The position numbers and the translations under genes are program-made. Of a DNA stretch of 38,988 nt, positions 8,494-18,775 are shown piece after piece; the stretch's first letter is position 1, and every line of letters starts with the position of its first letter. The notes beneath the pieces are model-generated. The model did no database searches. It had not been told where the DNA came from and was given only the letters and a program-made list of their open reading frames with translations. The stretch is from an uncultured Dokdonella sp. GTDB lineage: Bacteria; Pseudomonadota; Gammaproteobacteria; Xanthomonadales; Rhodanobacteraceae. Location: NCBI GenBank assembly GCA_934526015.1, contig CAKSZY010000019.1, positions 1 to 38,988 of the forward strand, in the 5' to 3' direction.

Positions 8494-9066
8494 TCAGGGC
8501 TCCTCGACCTGCGGGCGGCGGCTGCGGTCGAAGTCGACGCGGACGCGCTGGCCGCCGGCGGCGGTCGCTTCGAGGCGCGCGGCGCGGCGGTCGGCCTGGC
8601 AGACCCACAGGCGCACCTCGCCATCCGCATCGGCGCCCGGCAGCGATCCGCTTGCGCGGAACCGGTAGGCGCGGGCCGGACAGGCCGCGAGCCGGACCAC
8701 GCCCTCGTCGACGACATCGCGGATGCCGGCGATCGCCTTGCGCATCGCCGGCGGATCGAACGCGCTGACCGGCAGCAGGTCGCGGCTCGTCGGCGTCCAG
8801 TAGCCGAACGCGGCGATCCAGGCACCGCCATCGGTGACGAGGAACTCGAGGCCGTCGCCGCGCACATGGGCACGGTCCGGAAAGATCACGTCGACCTCGC
8901 CCGCCACCGGCGCGATGTCGGGCCCGAACACGTGACCCTGCACGCGCGCGTGGAAACCGCCGTCATCGACGATGCGGGTCAGCGCAGCCTGCACGTCGCT
9001 GCGGGCGTCGGCGCAGGCATCGGCGGCAACGAACAGCAGGGCCGGCAGGAGGATTCGCCATCTCAT
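8494..9066 (-). CDS. Small exported protein, possibly LolA-like fold
   Basis: A 190-residue product with a signal peptide (MRWRILLPALLFVAADACADA). The mature part (DVQAALTRIVDDGGFHARVQG, EVDVIFPDRAHVRGDG, GGAWIAAFGYW) has the alternating beta-strand pattern of small periplasmic proteins of the LolA/LppX type, in which a curved sheet shields lipid. This likeness is a judgement from pattern only; I do not recognise the family. Two cysteines sit in the C-terminal half (LAACPARAYRF and VCQADRRAA) and could form a disulfide. It lies 172 bases downstream of selO on the same strand and could be cotranscribed. An inverted repeat in that gap (9090-9148) may separate the two. Confidence 0.6.
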   Translation of the reverse strand: MRWRILLPALLFVAADACADARSDVQAALTRIVDDGGFHARVQGHVFGPDIAPVAGEVDVIFPDRAHVRGDGLEFLVTDGGAWIAAFGYWTPTSRDLLPVSAFDPPAMRKAIAGIRDVVDEGVVRLAACPARAYRFRASGSLPGADADGEVRLWVCQADRRAARLEATAAGGQRVRVDFDRSRRPQVEEP

Positions 9067-9089
9067 CGACAGGTTCCGTGGACAAAGCC

Positions 9090-9148
9090 GCAGCTTGCCG
9101 GACGCGGGCTGAACGCGAACGGCGTGTGCACCCGCCCCGGCAAGCTGC
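9090..9148 (-). other. Inverted repeat between selO and the small exported gene
   Basis: GCAGCTTGCCGG at 9090-9101 and its exact complement CCGGCAAGCTGC at 9137-9148 enclose a 35-base loop, inside which GCGGG/CCCGC can pair further. No T-run follows, so it is at best a weak terminator or an mRNA-stabilising hairpin downstream of selO. Confidence 0.4.
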
Positions 9149-9237
9149 CCGGGTCACGCGCCGGCCGCGCTCCTGCGCGAACGGGCCGGAAGCGGCCACC
9201 GCGTACGCATGCGCGCTGACCGACGCGGGGCGGCGCA

Positions 9238-10785
9238 TCAAGAACTGCACGAGAGCATCGAGCAGCCGGCCCGCGTGCGCGCCCAGTCGGGGCGCCGCGC
9301 CGCAAGATGTTCGCGGCCGGGCTGGTCGTCGTACGGACGGCGCAGCAGGTCGAGGAGTTCGTGGATCATCGACTCGTCACCCTGTTCGGCACGGTCGATG
9401 GCCTGCTGGGCGAGGTAGTTGCGCAGCACGTAGCGCGGGTTGACCCGGCGCATGCGTTCGCGGCGCAGTCCCTGCGGCTGCGGGTCGACGGCAAGACGTT
9501 GCGCGTAGAGCGCGAGCCAGGCTTCGAACGCCGCCGCGTTCGCCTCGCGGCGCGCCTCGTCGTAGAACGCGGCGGCGAACAGGTCCGCTCGGGGCTGCGC
9601 GGGATCGAGGTCGGCGAGGGCGCGGAAGAACAGCGTCATGTCGACTTCGGCCGCGCGCATCCAGGCATGCAGGTCGGCCACGAGGGCCTCGTCTTCGCGC
9701 CGCCATTCGTCGAGGCCGAGCTTGGCGGCGAAGTCGGCGCGTTCGGCGGCGGCGAAGGTTTCGGCATGGCGGTCGAGGCCAGCCTGCAGCGCCTCGACCG
9801 AGGCGAACAGCGGCGCCAGCGCCTGGGCGAGGCAGGCGAGGTTCCAGTGGGCGATGCGCGCCTGCTGGCCGAAGCGGTAGCGGCGCGTCTGGCGGTCGGT
9901 CGTGTTCGGGGTCCAGTCGGGATCGTGGTCGTCGATCCAGCCGTACGGGCCGTAGTCGATCGTCAGGCCGAGGATCGACATGTTGTCGGTGTTCATCACC
10001 CCGTGCACGAAGCCGACCCGCATCCATGCCGCGACCATGCCTGCGGTGCGCGCGCAGACCTCGCCGAACCAGTCGCCGAGGCGCGTTTCGCCGTCACCGC
10101 CGATGTGCGGATAGTGGTGGCGGAGGGTGAAGTCGACGAAGGCGCGCAGCAGGTCGAGATCGCCACGCGCGGCCGCCAGTTCGAAGTGGCCGAAGCGCAG
10201 GAAGCTCGGGGCGACGCGACAGACGACCGCACCGGGTTCGTCGCGCGGATGGCCGTCGTAGAACATGTCGCGTTCGACCGCCTCGCCGGTGGCGACGAGG
10301 CTCAACGCGCGCGTCGTCGGCACGCCGAGATGGTGCATGGCCTCGCTGCAGAGGAACTCGCGGATCGACGAACGCAGCACGGCGCGGCCGTCGGCACGGC
10401 GCGAGAACGGCGTCGGCCCGGCGCCCTTGAGCTGCAGCTCCCAGCGCTGGCCGGTCCGGTTGACGACCTCGCCGAGTCCGATCGCGCGGCCGTCGCCGAG
10501 ATGGCCGGCCCAGTGGCCGAACTGGTGGCCGCCGTAGGCGCTCGCGTAGGTCTGCATGCCGGGCAGGCTCGCATTGCCGGCGAACACGGCGGCGAAGCGC
10601 GGGTCGGCGATGTCGGCTTCGTCGAGGTCGAGCAGGGCCGCGACCTCGTGCGCATGTGCGATCAGCCGCGGCGCCGCCACCGGCGTCGGCGCGACGGCCG
10701 CCCACGCGGCACGCACCTCGCGCAGGCGCGGGCCCTGTTCGGCATCGCCGGGCAGTTCGGCAAGGAAGCGGTTGTCGAAGTTCAT
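9238..10785 (-). CDS. selO: Protein adenylyltransferase SelO (YdiU family)
   Basis: SelO is a pseudokinase-fold enzyme that transfers AMP from ATP to Ser, Thr or Tyr of target proteins; in E. coli it acts in redox stress. The 515-residue length fits the family. Key features are QTYASAYGGHQFG, the ATP-binding lysine region ELQLKGAGPTPFSR (Lys120), RSSIREFLCSEAMHHLG, and the catalytic/metal motif GVMNTDNMSILGLTIDYGP. Here Asp267-Asn268 and Asp277 have the same 10-residue spacing as the catalytic Asp252-Asn253 and metal Asp262 reported for Pseudomonas SelO. The extreme C terminus is SCSS, the usual bacterial ending that holds Cys where eukaryotic enzymes have selenocysteine. The start at 10785 is preceded by a weak AGG. 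Confidence 0.95.
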   Translation of the reverse strand: MNFDNRFLAELPGDAEQGPRLREVRAAWAAVAPTPVAAPRLIAHAHEVAALLDLDEADIADPRFAAVFAGNASLPGMQTYASAYGGHQFGHWAGHLGDGRAIGLGEVVNRTGQRWELQLKGAGPTPFSRRADGRAVLRSSIREFLCSEAMHHLGVPTTRALSLVATGEAVERDMFYDGHPRDEPGAVVCRVAPSFLRFGHFELAAARGDLDLLRAFVDFTLRHHYPHIGGDGETRLGDWFGEVCARTAGMVAAWMRVGFVHGVMNTDNMSILGLTIDYGPYGWIDDHDPDWTPNTTDRQTRRYRFGQQARIAHWNLACLAQALAPLFASVEALQAGLDRHAETFAAAERADFAAKLGLDEWRREDEALVADLHAWMRAAEVDMTLFFRALADLDPAQPRADLFAAAFYDEARREANAAAFEAWLALYAQRLAVDPQPQGLRRERMRRVNPRYVLRNYLAQQAIDRAEQGDESMIHELLDLLRRPYDDQPGREHLAARRPDWARTRAGCSMLSCSS

Positions 10786-11357
10786 GGAGCGACCTGATTA
10801 GCCTCAATCCGCATGCGAAACAAGCGCCCTTCGCTTGCGGGGCCGGCCGGGCGGACCGCGGACGCCGGGCCTGCGGACGGGATCGGGGGCCGCAGCGGTT
10901 CTCCCGCAAGGCCGAGTGAAACGCCCGTCCCGATTTCGCATCGAACCGCACGACACCGGCCCGCGATGCGGGTTCCCGGACGGCCCGCCCACGCGATGCA
11001 AAGGCGCTGGCAATCGCGCACCGGGTATGCCTATGATCGGGAGCCCCCGTGCCTGGCGCGGGGGCGCCAGCTGCGGGCCAAGGGGAGCCTCGCAGTCAGC
11101 CAAGCACGACCTCGGCAGCCCTGCCGGCCATGTGCGCGCACCCGCTCCCCTTTGCAGGTCGCCGTCTCGGGGGAGGTTGGCCAGTCCATGTTCCGCGCCG
11201 AACTCCATCGCGCATGTCCCGCGACCCGCAGGTTCAGCCTGTCCGCAGCGGCGTCCATCGCCGCACATCCGTTCCAGGGGAAAGTCCATACCCGTGCCAT
11301 CACCGTGCGTGAGGAAGGTGCGTGGACGTCACCGTCATCCAGCAAAGGGGTCACCGA
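10786..11357. other. Long intergenic region between divergent selO and giant-protein gene
   Basis: This 572-base gap contains no gene I can support. It must hold the divergent promoters of selO and the 11358 gene. A -10/-35 pair facing right ends at 11037, and just after it GCCCCCG/CGGGGGC arms can form a hairpin at about 11043-11065. About 300 bases of leader then precede the gene. I compared it with the c-di-GMP-I riboswitch pattern and saw no match. Confidence 0.5.
11008..11037 (+). promoter_or_regulatory. Candidate sigma-70 promoter for the giant exported protein
   Basis: TGGCAA (11008-11013) and TATGAT (11032-11037, 5/6 to consensus) are separated by 18 bases. If used, transcription starts near 11044 and gives a leader of about 314 bases before the ATG at 11358. 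Confidence 0.4.
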
Positions 11358-14300
11358 ATGAAGACATCGCTCAAGGCCGTGTTCGGCCTGGCCATGGCCT
11401 GTGCACTCGGCGCAAACAGCGCCTGGGCCCAGGACGTGGCCGTTGCCGAGGCCATCAAGAAGGGCGGCGCGCTGCCCGAAGTGGCGGCCAAGTCCGTCGA
11501 CGCGCAGCCCATGGCGCAGCCGGAAGCACCGGCCGCTGCGGCGGCGGCCTTGCCCGATGCGCCATCGGTGGCGTCGAACTACGTGTTCACCACGACGACC
11601 AGCGGTTCGCTGACCGACATGAGCACCGGCACCACCCAGCTGCTCGGGGCAGACCTCGATGACAACGTCTCGGCGGTGACCAATATCGGCTTCTCCTTCG
11701 TGTTCCAGGGGACGCCGTACACGCAGTTCAGCCTCAACGCGAATGGCGGCATCCGCCTCGGAGCGACGGCGATCGCCAGCAACGCCTATCAGCCGCTGGC
11801 CCGCGCCGGCGAAGCCATCCTCACCGCCTGGGGCGCCGACCAGAGCACCTCGGGAACCGGCAAGGTGCATTACCGCCTCGACGGCACTGCGCCGAATCGC
11901 GTGCTGGTGATCGAGTTCCTCAACATGTACACGCACTGGAACACGCCGCGTACCGCGGACGCGACCTATCAGGTCCGTCTGTTCGAAGGCACCGGCACGA
12001 TCGAGTACGTCTACGGCTCGGTGGCGATGAGCACGGCCGGCGCAGGCTACGCCGACTCCCAGGACCCGCAGTTCGGTTTCTCGTCCGGCAATACGGCCGG
12101 CAACGTCGGTTCGGTGACGGCCGCGCAGAGCGGCACACCCACCCCGACCTTCAACGGCGCCTTGGCGACGCCGGTCAACAATCTCTACACCGCCGGCGTC
12201 ATCCCGGTGCTCGATTCGGCAGCGGATGGTTCGCGCCGCACGTTCACCTTCACCCCGCCGGGGGTGACGGCACCGACCGCGCTGAACTTCACCGCGATCA
12301 CCGCCAGCGGCATGACCCTCAACTGGACCGATTCGCCGGACGAGATCCGCTACGAGGTCCTGCGCTCGACCGACGGCACCACGTTCACTTCGGTCGGCAC
12401 GCTCGCGCAGGACGTCAACACCTTCGCGGCGACGGACCTCAGCCCGAGCACGAACTATTTCTGGCAGGTCGTCGCCTACTCGGAAGGCAGCGCGAGCACG
12501 CCGCTGGCCGGCTCGCAGGCAACCGGCGCCCCCGGCAACATCGCCTCGACCGCCGCCGGCGGCAACTGGAGCGATCCGGCGACCTGGGTCGGCGGAGCCG
12601 TGCCGACCGCCGGCGACAACGCCACGATCGCCAATGGCGCGACTGTCACCATCGACAGCGCCACCACCGCGATTTCCATCACGGTCGGCACCGGCGGTTC
12701 GCCGACGGCGCTGCTGCAGTGGGATTCGGCCGCGGCGCGCACGCTGACCGTCGGCACCCACGTGACGATCGCCTCGAACGGCCGCTTCGCCACCCAGGAA
12801 ACCGGCACCGTCACCACGCACTCGCTGTCGCTGGGCGGAAACCTGGTCAACGACGGCCAGCTCGATTTCAGCACCAACGGTGACACCGCCGGTGCCGGCA
12901 TCACGTTCACCGGTGCCAATGCCGCCAGCTTCGGCGGTACCGGCAGCACGACCGACGTGCGCGCCATCACGGTCAACAAGGGCGCGATCGCCAATGTCCT
13001 GACCTTGGCCCCCGCCAGCTTCACCGTGCGCGGCGTCGACACCGACGCGGCCGGCTTCCTGACCCTGACCAGCGGCACCCTGCGCATCGGCGGAACCTTC
13101 ACCGCAACCAACCGCGTGTTCACCACGGCGACGTACACGATCCCGGCGGCCGGCGGTCTGTGGCTCGACAACCCGAACTTCACCGTGGCGGCCACGGCGT
13201 CCGGCACGGCGACCAACAACAACGGTCTGCTGCGCATCAGCCAGGGCACCTACAACATCGGCATCACCGGCGCCCACGGCATGGGCGGCGGCACCGGCGC
13301 CCAGTTCCTCATCGAGGGCGGCACGATCAATGCGACCCGCATCGATCCGCAGAATGCGGTCACCTGGACCCAGTCCGGCGGCACCGTCAACATCGGCGTG
13401 GTCGCCAACACGCGATCGAGCTGGGGCGCATTCGAGCTGTTCAGCACGGCCTCCACCTTCACCATGAGCGGCGGCACGATCAACCTTGTCCAGGCATCAA
13501 CAGGGGCAACGCCGATCGACATGCAGGTGCGCTCGAACGCGTTCACCGTGACCGGCGGCGTCGTCAACGTCGGCACCGCGGCCACCGCGACGAACTTCAA
13601 CTTCCGCCTGCGCGCAAACCTGCCGAACATCGTCATCGACGACACGACGAACCCGAAGACCGCCACGGCCACTGCACAGATCAACCTGCGGGGCACGACC
13701 ACGATCAATCCGGGCGGCACCCTGGTCATCAATGGCCAGGTCTGCCTCGTGATCGGCCCGTCGTTCGTCAACAACGGCACCCTGACCGGCACCGCGGCAT
13801 CGACGCGCTTCTACTTCCTCGGCGGCTCCGGAGCCACGACCTATTCCGGCAGCGGCCAGGTCACCGCACCGCTGACGGCGTTCGAGGTCGACAACGTCGA
13901 CGGCGTGACGATCGATCCCGCGGTCAACCAGATCGTCGCCACGCGCTTCAACAATTTCAGCGGTGGCGTCACCGGCGCCGGCAAGCTGACCTTCGGCAAC
14001 GGCGGCGCGACCAACGCCGTGATCCAGCTCGGCGTCACCGGTGCCACGGAGCCCGTTTTCGGCTTCGACGTGGCGCCGACGTTCAATCCCGGCACTGGCG
14101 GTGTCATCAACATCTACGCCGCCGAGCTGACCGCGCGCACGACCGGCGTCGAACTGCCGCCGTCGCGCACGCTGACCACGCTGTCGGTGGCGAACACCCA
14201 TGGCGTGACGATTGCCGGTGGTGACCTCACCATCAACGGCACCACCGCGGGCGCCATCACCCTGACCGACTCGCCGGTCACCACGGGCGCCAACACGCTG

Positions 14301-16712
14301 CACCTCGCCACCACCGCCGGCGGCGTCACCCGCACGCTCGGCGGCCGCGTCATCGGCAACCTCAAGAAGGACTACGCCGCCGCCGGCAGCAAGATCTTCG
14401 AAGTCGGCACCGCCAACGGCTACTCGCCGGTGGTCGTCAACGCCACCGACGGCACGTTCCCGACCGACGTCACCGTCAGCGCGGTCCAGGCCGCGGCGCC
14501 GACGATCTTCCCGGCGGAAGACGCCATCACCCGCCATTGGATCGTCACCGCCGATGATGTCGATGAAGCCGACCTGACCTTCAGCTACCTCGACCCGGAC
14601 GATCTCGGCAGCGTGGTCGAAGCCGACCTGCTGGTCTATCGTCGTGACGGCGCCGCCTTCACCGACCTCGCCGGCACGGTCAACACCACCGCCAACACCG
14701 GTTCGGCGACCGCGGTCGACACCTTCGGCGTGTTCACCCTCGCCGAAGCCGGGGTGACCTCGGTCGACCAGGCCGACCTGCAGATCACCAAGACCAACGG
14801 CACCACATCGGTCACCGCCGGCGGCTCGACCACGTACACGATCGTCGCCGGCAACCCGGACGGTCCGCAGGACATGCTCGGGGCGACCGTGGCCGACACC
14901 CTGCCGTCGTCGCTGACCTGCACCTGGGCCTGCACGGGCACGGGTGGCGGCACCTGCTCCGCCTCCGGCACCGGCAACATCAACGACATGGTGAACCTGC
15001 CGGTCGGTGCCGAGGTGACCTATGTGGCGACCTGCGCGATCGACATCCTCGCCAGCGGCTCCCTGGTCAACACGGCCAGCGTGGCGCTGCCGGCCGGCGC
15101 ATTCGATCCGGATACCGCCAACAACTCGGCAACCGATACCGACACGATCCTGGCGCCGGAAGCCGACCTGTCGATCACCAAGAACGACGGCGTCAGCGCG
15201 GTCGCACCGGGGACGAGCACGACCTACACGATCGTCGCCGGCAATGCCGGCCCGGCGGACGTGACCGGCGCGACGGTGACCGACACCTTCCCGGCCACCC
15301 TGACCGCCTGCACCTGGACCTGCTCCGGCAGCAACGGCGGCAGCTGCGCGAACCCGTCCGGCACCGGCAACATCAGCGAACTGGTCGACCTGCCCAACGG
15401 TGGTTCGGCGACCTTCCTCGCCTCCTGCACGGTGTCGCCGGCCGCCAGTGGCACGCTGGCCAACACGGCGACGATCGCGGCCCCGACCGGCGTGACCGAC
15501 CCGACCGCCGGCAACAACAGCGCGACCGACACCAACAGCGTGCAGCAGGTGGCGAACGTCGAGCTGCTGATCCTCAACGACATCGGCTACGTGCAGGCCA
15601 ACGAGAACGTGACCCTGACCGTGGTCGTGCAGAACGCCGGACCGAGCCCGGCCCCGTCGGTCAGCGTGGCCGGCACGGTTCCGCCGGAGCTCGACTTCTT
15701 CAACTGGACCTGCGTCGGCCTCGGTGGCGGCAGCTGTGCGGCGGCAAGCGGCAGCGGCAACTTCGCCACCTCCGCCAGCCTGGCCTCGGGTGGCACGGTG
15801 ATCTACACGGTGACCGCCCAGGTTTCCGGCGAGGATGCCAATGGCGGCGTCGGCTTCTCGGCGACTGCCACGGTCGGCGGCGGCGTGGCCGATCCCGACA
15901 CCGGCAACAACACCGACAGCTGGAATGCCGCGGTGGTGCTGTTCCGCAACGGCTTCGATTGCTCGGTCGGTCGTGACAGCGGCTGCGGTCCGGTGGCGAC
16001 TCCCCCGGACTACCTGACCGGCTTCGAGCCGCCCGAGTACTCGGTCGGCGACGTCAACGGCCAGCAGTCCTGGTTCGCCCAGTTCAGCAACTGGATGGTG
16101 TCGACGGCCAACCCGCTGGACGGCACGCAGTCGGTGCGCGGCCTTTCGGATGGCTTCGGCTCGAGCACCACGATTTCGCCGACGCTGCCGGCCGGCACCG
16201 AGGCCTATTCGTATGCGGCTGCGCGCATCTCGATCGCCAACACCGGCAGCGGCGCAACCTGGCGGTTCGCGCCGCAGGACACCGGCGCCGGCCTGGTGAT
16301 CACCCGCCTGCATTTCGTGCCGGGCGGCGCGATCCAGGTCCTGCAGGGCAATCCGGCGGCCTACGTGACGATCCCGTCGGTCACCTGGCCGAGCGCCACG
16401 TCGTTCGACATCAAGGTGATCACGCGTCGTGCCGACGGCGATATGGAGGTCTGCATGGACGGCGCCTCGATCTTCACCGGCACGGCGATCAGCACCACGG
16501 TCGATGCCCGCGACACGCGCAACATCGCGATCGGCAGCCTGATGGAGTCCGGCTCGGCCGGCAGCACGGTGGACTTCGACAACGTGGCGATCGACAACAC
16601 CGACACCGGCGGCTGCGGTGCCGGCCGTCCGGCGCCGCGCCTGTCGCTGGTTGGCGAAACGCTGGGCTCGGTGCAGGCCGATTCGGCGGCCGCTCCGTCC
16701 GCACGCCAGTAA
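11358..16712 (+). CDS. Giant exported multidomain protein (FN3, beta-rich, three DUF11 domains)
   Basis: This 1784-residue protein starts at 11358 (AAGGGG upstream; signal peptide [20 protein letters not shown]...WAQ). Domains in order: a beta-rich N-terminal domain with [20 protein letters not shown] (about 70-300); a fibronectin type III domain (about 303-390, [17 protein letters not shown]); a segment like the start of a G8/beta-helix fold ([20 protein letters not shown], near residue 395); a roughly 700-residue region rich in G, T, N and short strands, as in parallel beta-helix adhesins; three DUF11 domains (about 1137-1265, 1269-1395, 1400-1527) typified by [18 protein letters not shown] and GNNSATD; the motif LFRNGFD (1528-1534); and a C-terminal lectin/LamG-like jelly roll (about 1551-1755). 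No membrane anchor or LPXTG is visible. A secreted or cell-surface adhesive/structural role is inferred. Confidence 0.8.
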   Translation: MKTSLKAVFGLAMACALGANSAWAQDVAVAEAIKKGGALPEVAAKSVDAQPMAQPEAPAAAAAALPDAPSVASNYVFTTTTSGSLTDMSTGTTQLLGADLDDNVSAVTNIGFSFVFQGTPYTQFSLNANGGIRLGATAIASNAYQPLARAGEAILTAWGADQSTSGTGKVHYRLDGTAPNRVLVIEFLNMYTHWNTPRTADATYQVRLFEGTGTIEYVYGSVAMSTAGAGYADSQDPQFGFSSGNTAGNVGSVTAAQSGTPTPTFNGALATPVNNLYTAGVIPVLDSAADGSRRTFTFTPPGVTAPTALNFTAITASGMTLNWTDSPDEIRYEVLRSTDGTTFTSVGTLAQDVNTFAATDLSPSTNYFWQVVAYSEGSASTPLAGSQATGAPGNIASTAAGGNWSDPATWVGGAVPTAGDNATIANGATVTIDSATTAISITVGTGGSPTALLQWDSAAARTLTVGTHVTIASNGRFATQETGTVTTHSLSLGGNLVNDGQLDFSTNGDTAGAGITFTGANAASFGGTGSTTDVRAITVNKGAIANVLTLAPASFTVRGVDTDAAGFLTLTSGTLRIGGTFTATNRVFTTATYTIPAAGGLWLDNPNFTVAATASGTATNNNGLLRISQGTYNIGITGAHGMGGGTGAQFLIEGGTINATRIDPQNAVTWTQSGGTVNIGVVANTRSSWGAFELFSTASTFTMSGGTINLVQASTGATPIDMQVRSNAFTVTGGVVNVGTAATATNFNFRLRANLPNIVIDDTTNPKTATATAQINLRGTTTINPGGTLVINGQVCLVIGPSFVNNGTLTGTAASTRFYFLGGSGATTYSGSGQVTAPLTAFEVDNVDGVTIDPAVNQIVATRFNNFSGGVTGAGKLTFGNGGATNAVIQLGVTGATEPVFGFDVAPTFNPGTGGVINIYAAELTARTTGVELPPSRTLTTLSVANTHGVTIAGGDLTINGTTAGAITLTDSPVTTGANTLHLATTAGGVTRTLGGRVIGNLKKDYAAAGSKIFEVGTANGYSPVVVNATDGTFPTDVTVSAVQAAAPTIFPAEDAITRHWIVTADDVDEADLTFSYLDPDDLGSVVEADLLVYRRDGAAFTDLAGTVNTTANTGSATAVDTFGVFTLAEAGVTSVDQADLQITKTNGTTSVTAGGSTTYTIVAGNPDGPQDMLGATVADTLPSSLTCTWACTGTGGGTCSASGTGNINDMVNLPVGAEVTYVATCAIDILASGSLVNTASVALPAGAFDPDTANNSATDTDTILAPEADLSITKNDGVSAVAPGTSTTYTIVAGNAGPADVTGATVTDTFPATLTACTWTCSGSNGGSCANPSGTGNISELVDLPNGGSATFLASCTVSPAASGTLANTATIAAPTGVTDPTAGNNSATDTNSVQQVANVELLILNDIGYVQANENVTLTVVVQNAGPSPAPSVSVAGTVPPELDFFNWTCVGLGGGSCAAASGSGNFATSASLASGGTVIYTVTAQVSGEDANGGVGFSATATVGGGVADPDTGNNTDSWNAAVVLFRNGFDCSVGRDSGCGPVATPPDYLTGFEPPEYSVGDVNGQQSWFAQFSNWMVSTANPLDGTQSVRGLSDGFGSSTTISPTLPAGTEAYSYAAARISIANTGSGATWRFAPQDTGAGLVITRLHFVPGGAIQVLQGNPAAYVTIPSVTWPSATSFDIKVITRRADGDMEVCMDGASIFTGTAISTTVDARDTRNIAIGSLMESGSAGSTVDFDNVAIDNTDTGGCGAGRPAPRLSLVGETLGSVQADSAAAPSARQ

Positions 16713-16761
16713 ACGCGGAAGACATGCCGGCGGGGACTCGCGTCTCCGCCGGCCACCATGC

Positions 16762-16792
16762 GAAGGCCGGGGCAACCCGGCCTTCGTCGTTT
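16762..16792 (+). terminator. Intrinsic terminator after the giant protein
   Basis: A perfect 10-base-pair stem (GAAGGCCGGG with CCCGGCCTTC) closed by a stable GCAA tetraloop, followed by GTCGTTT, lies 50 bases past the stop at 16712. A second hairpin (GCCGGCGG...CCGCCGGC) sits just before it, starting near 16726. Confidence 0.82.
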
Positions 16793-16851
16793 CCGCATCG
16801 GCCCGCGGCGGCCGTCCCTGCGGCGTCGGCATTGCGGCGTCATGCCGCGGG

Positions 16852-16882
16852 TTGACCCGTTGCCACCGCATGGCGGCACAAT
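16852..16882 (+). promoter_or_regulatory. Candidate promoter of the sulfate-import operon
   Basis: TTGACC (16852-16857, 5/6) and CACAAT (16877-16882, 4/6) are separated by 19 bases, about 30 bases before the cysP ATG. A small inverted repeat, GCGGC-GTCAT-GCCGC, lies just upstream near 16835-16849 and could bind a regulator. CysB-type control is only an expectation from the pathway. Confidence 0.4.
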
Positions 16883-16912
16883 CGTTCGACCCTGCCGCGA
16901 AGGAGCCGAACC

Positions 16913-17914
16913 ATGCATGCATTCCTGCGGATCCTCGCCCTGGCCGTGGCGCTGGCGGCGACGCCGACGGCGGCCGCCGACCTCAGCCTGCTGAACGTCT
17001 CCTACGATCCGACCCGCGAGCTCTACCGCGAGGTCAATGCCGCGTTCGCCGCGCAGTGGAAGCAGGCGCATGGCGACACCCTGACGATCCGCCAGTCGCA
17101 CGGCGGCTCCGGCAAGCAGGCGCGCAGCGTCATCGACGGCCTGCAGGCCGATGTCGTCACCCTGGCGCTCTCCTACGACATCGACGGCCTGCACGAGAAC
17201 GGCAACCTGGTTCCCGCCGACTGGCAGCAACGGCTGCCCGACAACAGCGCGCCGTACACCTCGACGATCGTGTTCCTCGTGCGCAAGGGCAATCCGAAGC
17301 AGCTGAAGGACTGGGACGACCTCGTGCGCGAGGACGTCCGCGTGATCACGCCGAACCCGAAGACCAGCGGCGGCGCGCGCTGGAACTACCTGGCCGCCTG
17401 GGGCCAGGCGAAACGCAAGTCCGGCAGCGACGAGGCCGCGCGCGAGTTCGTCAGCCGGCTGTACCGCAACGTGCCGGTGCTCGACACCGGCGCACGCGGC
17501 GCCACCACCACCTTCGTCGAACGCGGCCAGGGCGACGTCCTGCTGGCCTGGGAGAACGAGGCCCTGCTCGCCCTGCACAGCATCGGCAGGGGCAACTTCG
17601 AGATCGTCGTGCCATCGGTCAGCATCCTCGCGGAACCGACGGTCAGCATCGTCGACCAGGTCGTCGACCGCCGCGGCACGCGCGCCGTGGCCGAGGCCTA
17701 CCTGCGTTTCCTCTACACCCGCCAGGGCCAGGAGATCGCCGCGCGCCACCACTACCGGCCCCGCGATGCCGAGGTGGCGGCCCGGCACGCCGCCGATTTC
17801 CCCGCCCTGGAACTTTTCACGGTGGACGCGGCCTTCGGCGGATGGCACCGTGCGCACCAGGACCACTTCGCCGACGGCGCCTCGTTCGACCGCATCTACG
17901 TGCCCGCCAGGTAA
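16913..17914 (+). CDS. sbp: Sulfate/thiosulfate-binding periplasmic protein
   Basis: This is the periplasmic receptor of the sulfate ABC importer that feeds cysteine synthesis. The 333-residue product has a signal peptide ([22 protein letters not shown]) and the family hallmarks [67 protein letters not shown] and [27 protein letters not shown], which together form the sulfate-binding cleft. The start at 16913 follows AAGGAG at 16900-16905 with seven bases of spacing. It is the first gene of a compact operon with cysT, cysW and cysA. It could equally be called cysP; sulfate and thiosulfate receptors cannot be told apart reliably by eye. Confidence 0.94.
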   Translation: MHAFLRILALAVALAATPTAAADLSLLNVSYDPTRELYREVNAAFAAQWKQAHGDTLTIRQSHGGSGKQARSVIDGLQADVVTLALSYDIDGLHENGNLVPADWQQRLPDNSAPYTSTIVFLVRKGNPKQLKDWDDLVREDVRVITPNPKTSGGARWNYLAAWGQAKRKSGSDEAAREFVSRLYRNVPVLDTGARGATTTFVERGQGDVLLAWENEALLALHSIGRGNFEIVVPSVSILAEPTVSIVDQVVDRRGTRAVAEAYLRFLYTRQGQEIAARHHYRPRDAEVAARHAADFPALELFTVDAAFGGWHRAHQDHFADGASFDRIYVPAR

Positions 17915-17935
17915 CGCAACCGAAGAGCTTCCCGC

Positions 17936-18775
17936 ATGCGCCTTTTCCGACGGCAGGCCCTGCCCGGTTTCGGCCTGACGCTCGGCCTCGTGCTGAGCTG
18001 GCTGACCCTGATCGTGCTGCTGCCGATGGCCGCGCTGGTGCTGAAGTCGGCCAGCATCGGTCCGCAGGAGTTCTGGGCCGCAGCGACCTCGCCACGCGCG
18101 CTCGCCGCCTACCGGGTGACGTTCGGTTCGGCGGCGCTGGCCGGCCTGGTCAACCTGGTGTTCGGCACCCTGCTGGCCTGGGTGCTGGTGCGCTACCGCT
18201 TTCCCGGCCGCGCCGTGGTCGATGCGCTGGTCGACCTGCCGTTCGCCCTGCCGACCGCGGTCGCCGGCATCACCCTGACCGCGCTGTATGCCGGCAACGG
18301 CCCGCTCGGGCGCTGGATCGAGGCGGCCGGCTGGAAGGTCGCCTACACGCCGAGCGGCATCGTCGTCGCCCTGATCTTCGTCAGCCTGCCGTTCATCGTG
18401 CGCAGCGTGCAACCGGTGCTGGAGGCGCTCGAAGCCGACATCGAGGAAGCCGCGGCCACCCTCGGCGCCGGCCGCCTGACGGTGCTGCGCAAGGTGATCC
18501 TGCCGGCGCTGTGGCCGGCGATCCTGGCCGGCTTCGCGCTGGCCTTCGCGCGGGCGATCGGCGAATACGGCTCGGTCATCTTCATCGCCGGCAACATGCC
18601 GATGGTCTCGGAGATCGCGCCGCTGCTGATCGTCGCCAAGCTCGACCAGCGCGACTACGGCGGCGCCTCGGCGATCGCGGTGGTCATGCTGGTGGCCTCG
18701 TTCACCGCCCTGCTGGCGATCAACCTCGTGCAGTTGTGGCTGGTGCGCCGGCGCTCGGCCAAGGCGGGCCGGTGA
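17936..18775 (+). CDS. cysT: Sulfate ABC transporter permease CysT
   Basis: CysT (CysU) is one of two inner-membrane channel subunits of the sulfate/thiosulfate importer. The 279-residue product shows about six hydrophobic helices, beginning with [21 protein letters not shown]. The cytoplasmic EAA loop that docks on the ATPase is [21 protein letters not shown]. The family sequences [19 protein letters not shown] and [19 protein letters not shown] are both present. The gene begins 21 bases after sbp, and its TGA overlaps the GTG start of cysW by four bases, pointing to translational coupling. Confidence 0.95.
   Translation: MRLFRRQALPGFGLTLGLVLSWLTLIVLLPMAALVLKSASIGPQEFWAAATSPRALAAYRVTFGSAALAGLVNLVFGTLLAWVLVRYRFPGRAVVDALVDLPFALPTAVAGITLTALYAGNGPLGRWIEAAGWKVAYTPSGIVVALIFVSLPFIVRSVQPVLEALEADIEEAAATLGAGRLTVLRKVILPALWPAILAGFALAFARAIGEYGSVIFIAGNMPMVSEIAPLLIVAKLDQRDYGGASAIAVVMLVASFTALLAINLVQLWLVRRRSAKAGR

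Noticed and set aside
10804..11289. 161-residue minus-strand open frame in the selO upstream region
   Set aside because: Proline/arginine-rich with no start signal, and its composition is that of other shadow frames.
11044..11357. c-di-GMP-I (GEMM) riboswitch in the long leader
   Set aside because: I looked for the conserved CACGCACAGGGCAAACC and GGGACGCAAAG blocks and did not find them.
13497..16922. 1141-residue minus-strand open frame opposite the giant protein
   Set aside because: Low-complexity R/G/A/V composition without domains, and it runs across the real terminator at 16762-16792. The plus frame has clear DUF11 domains.
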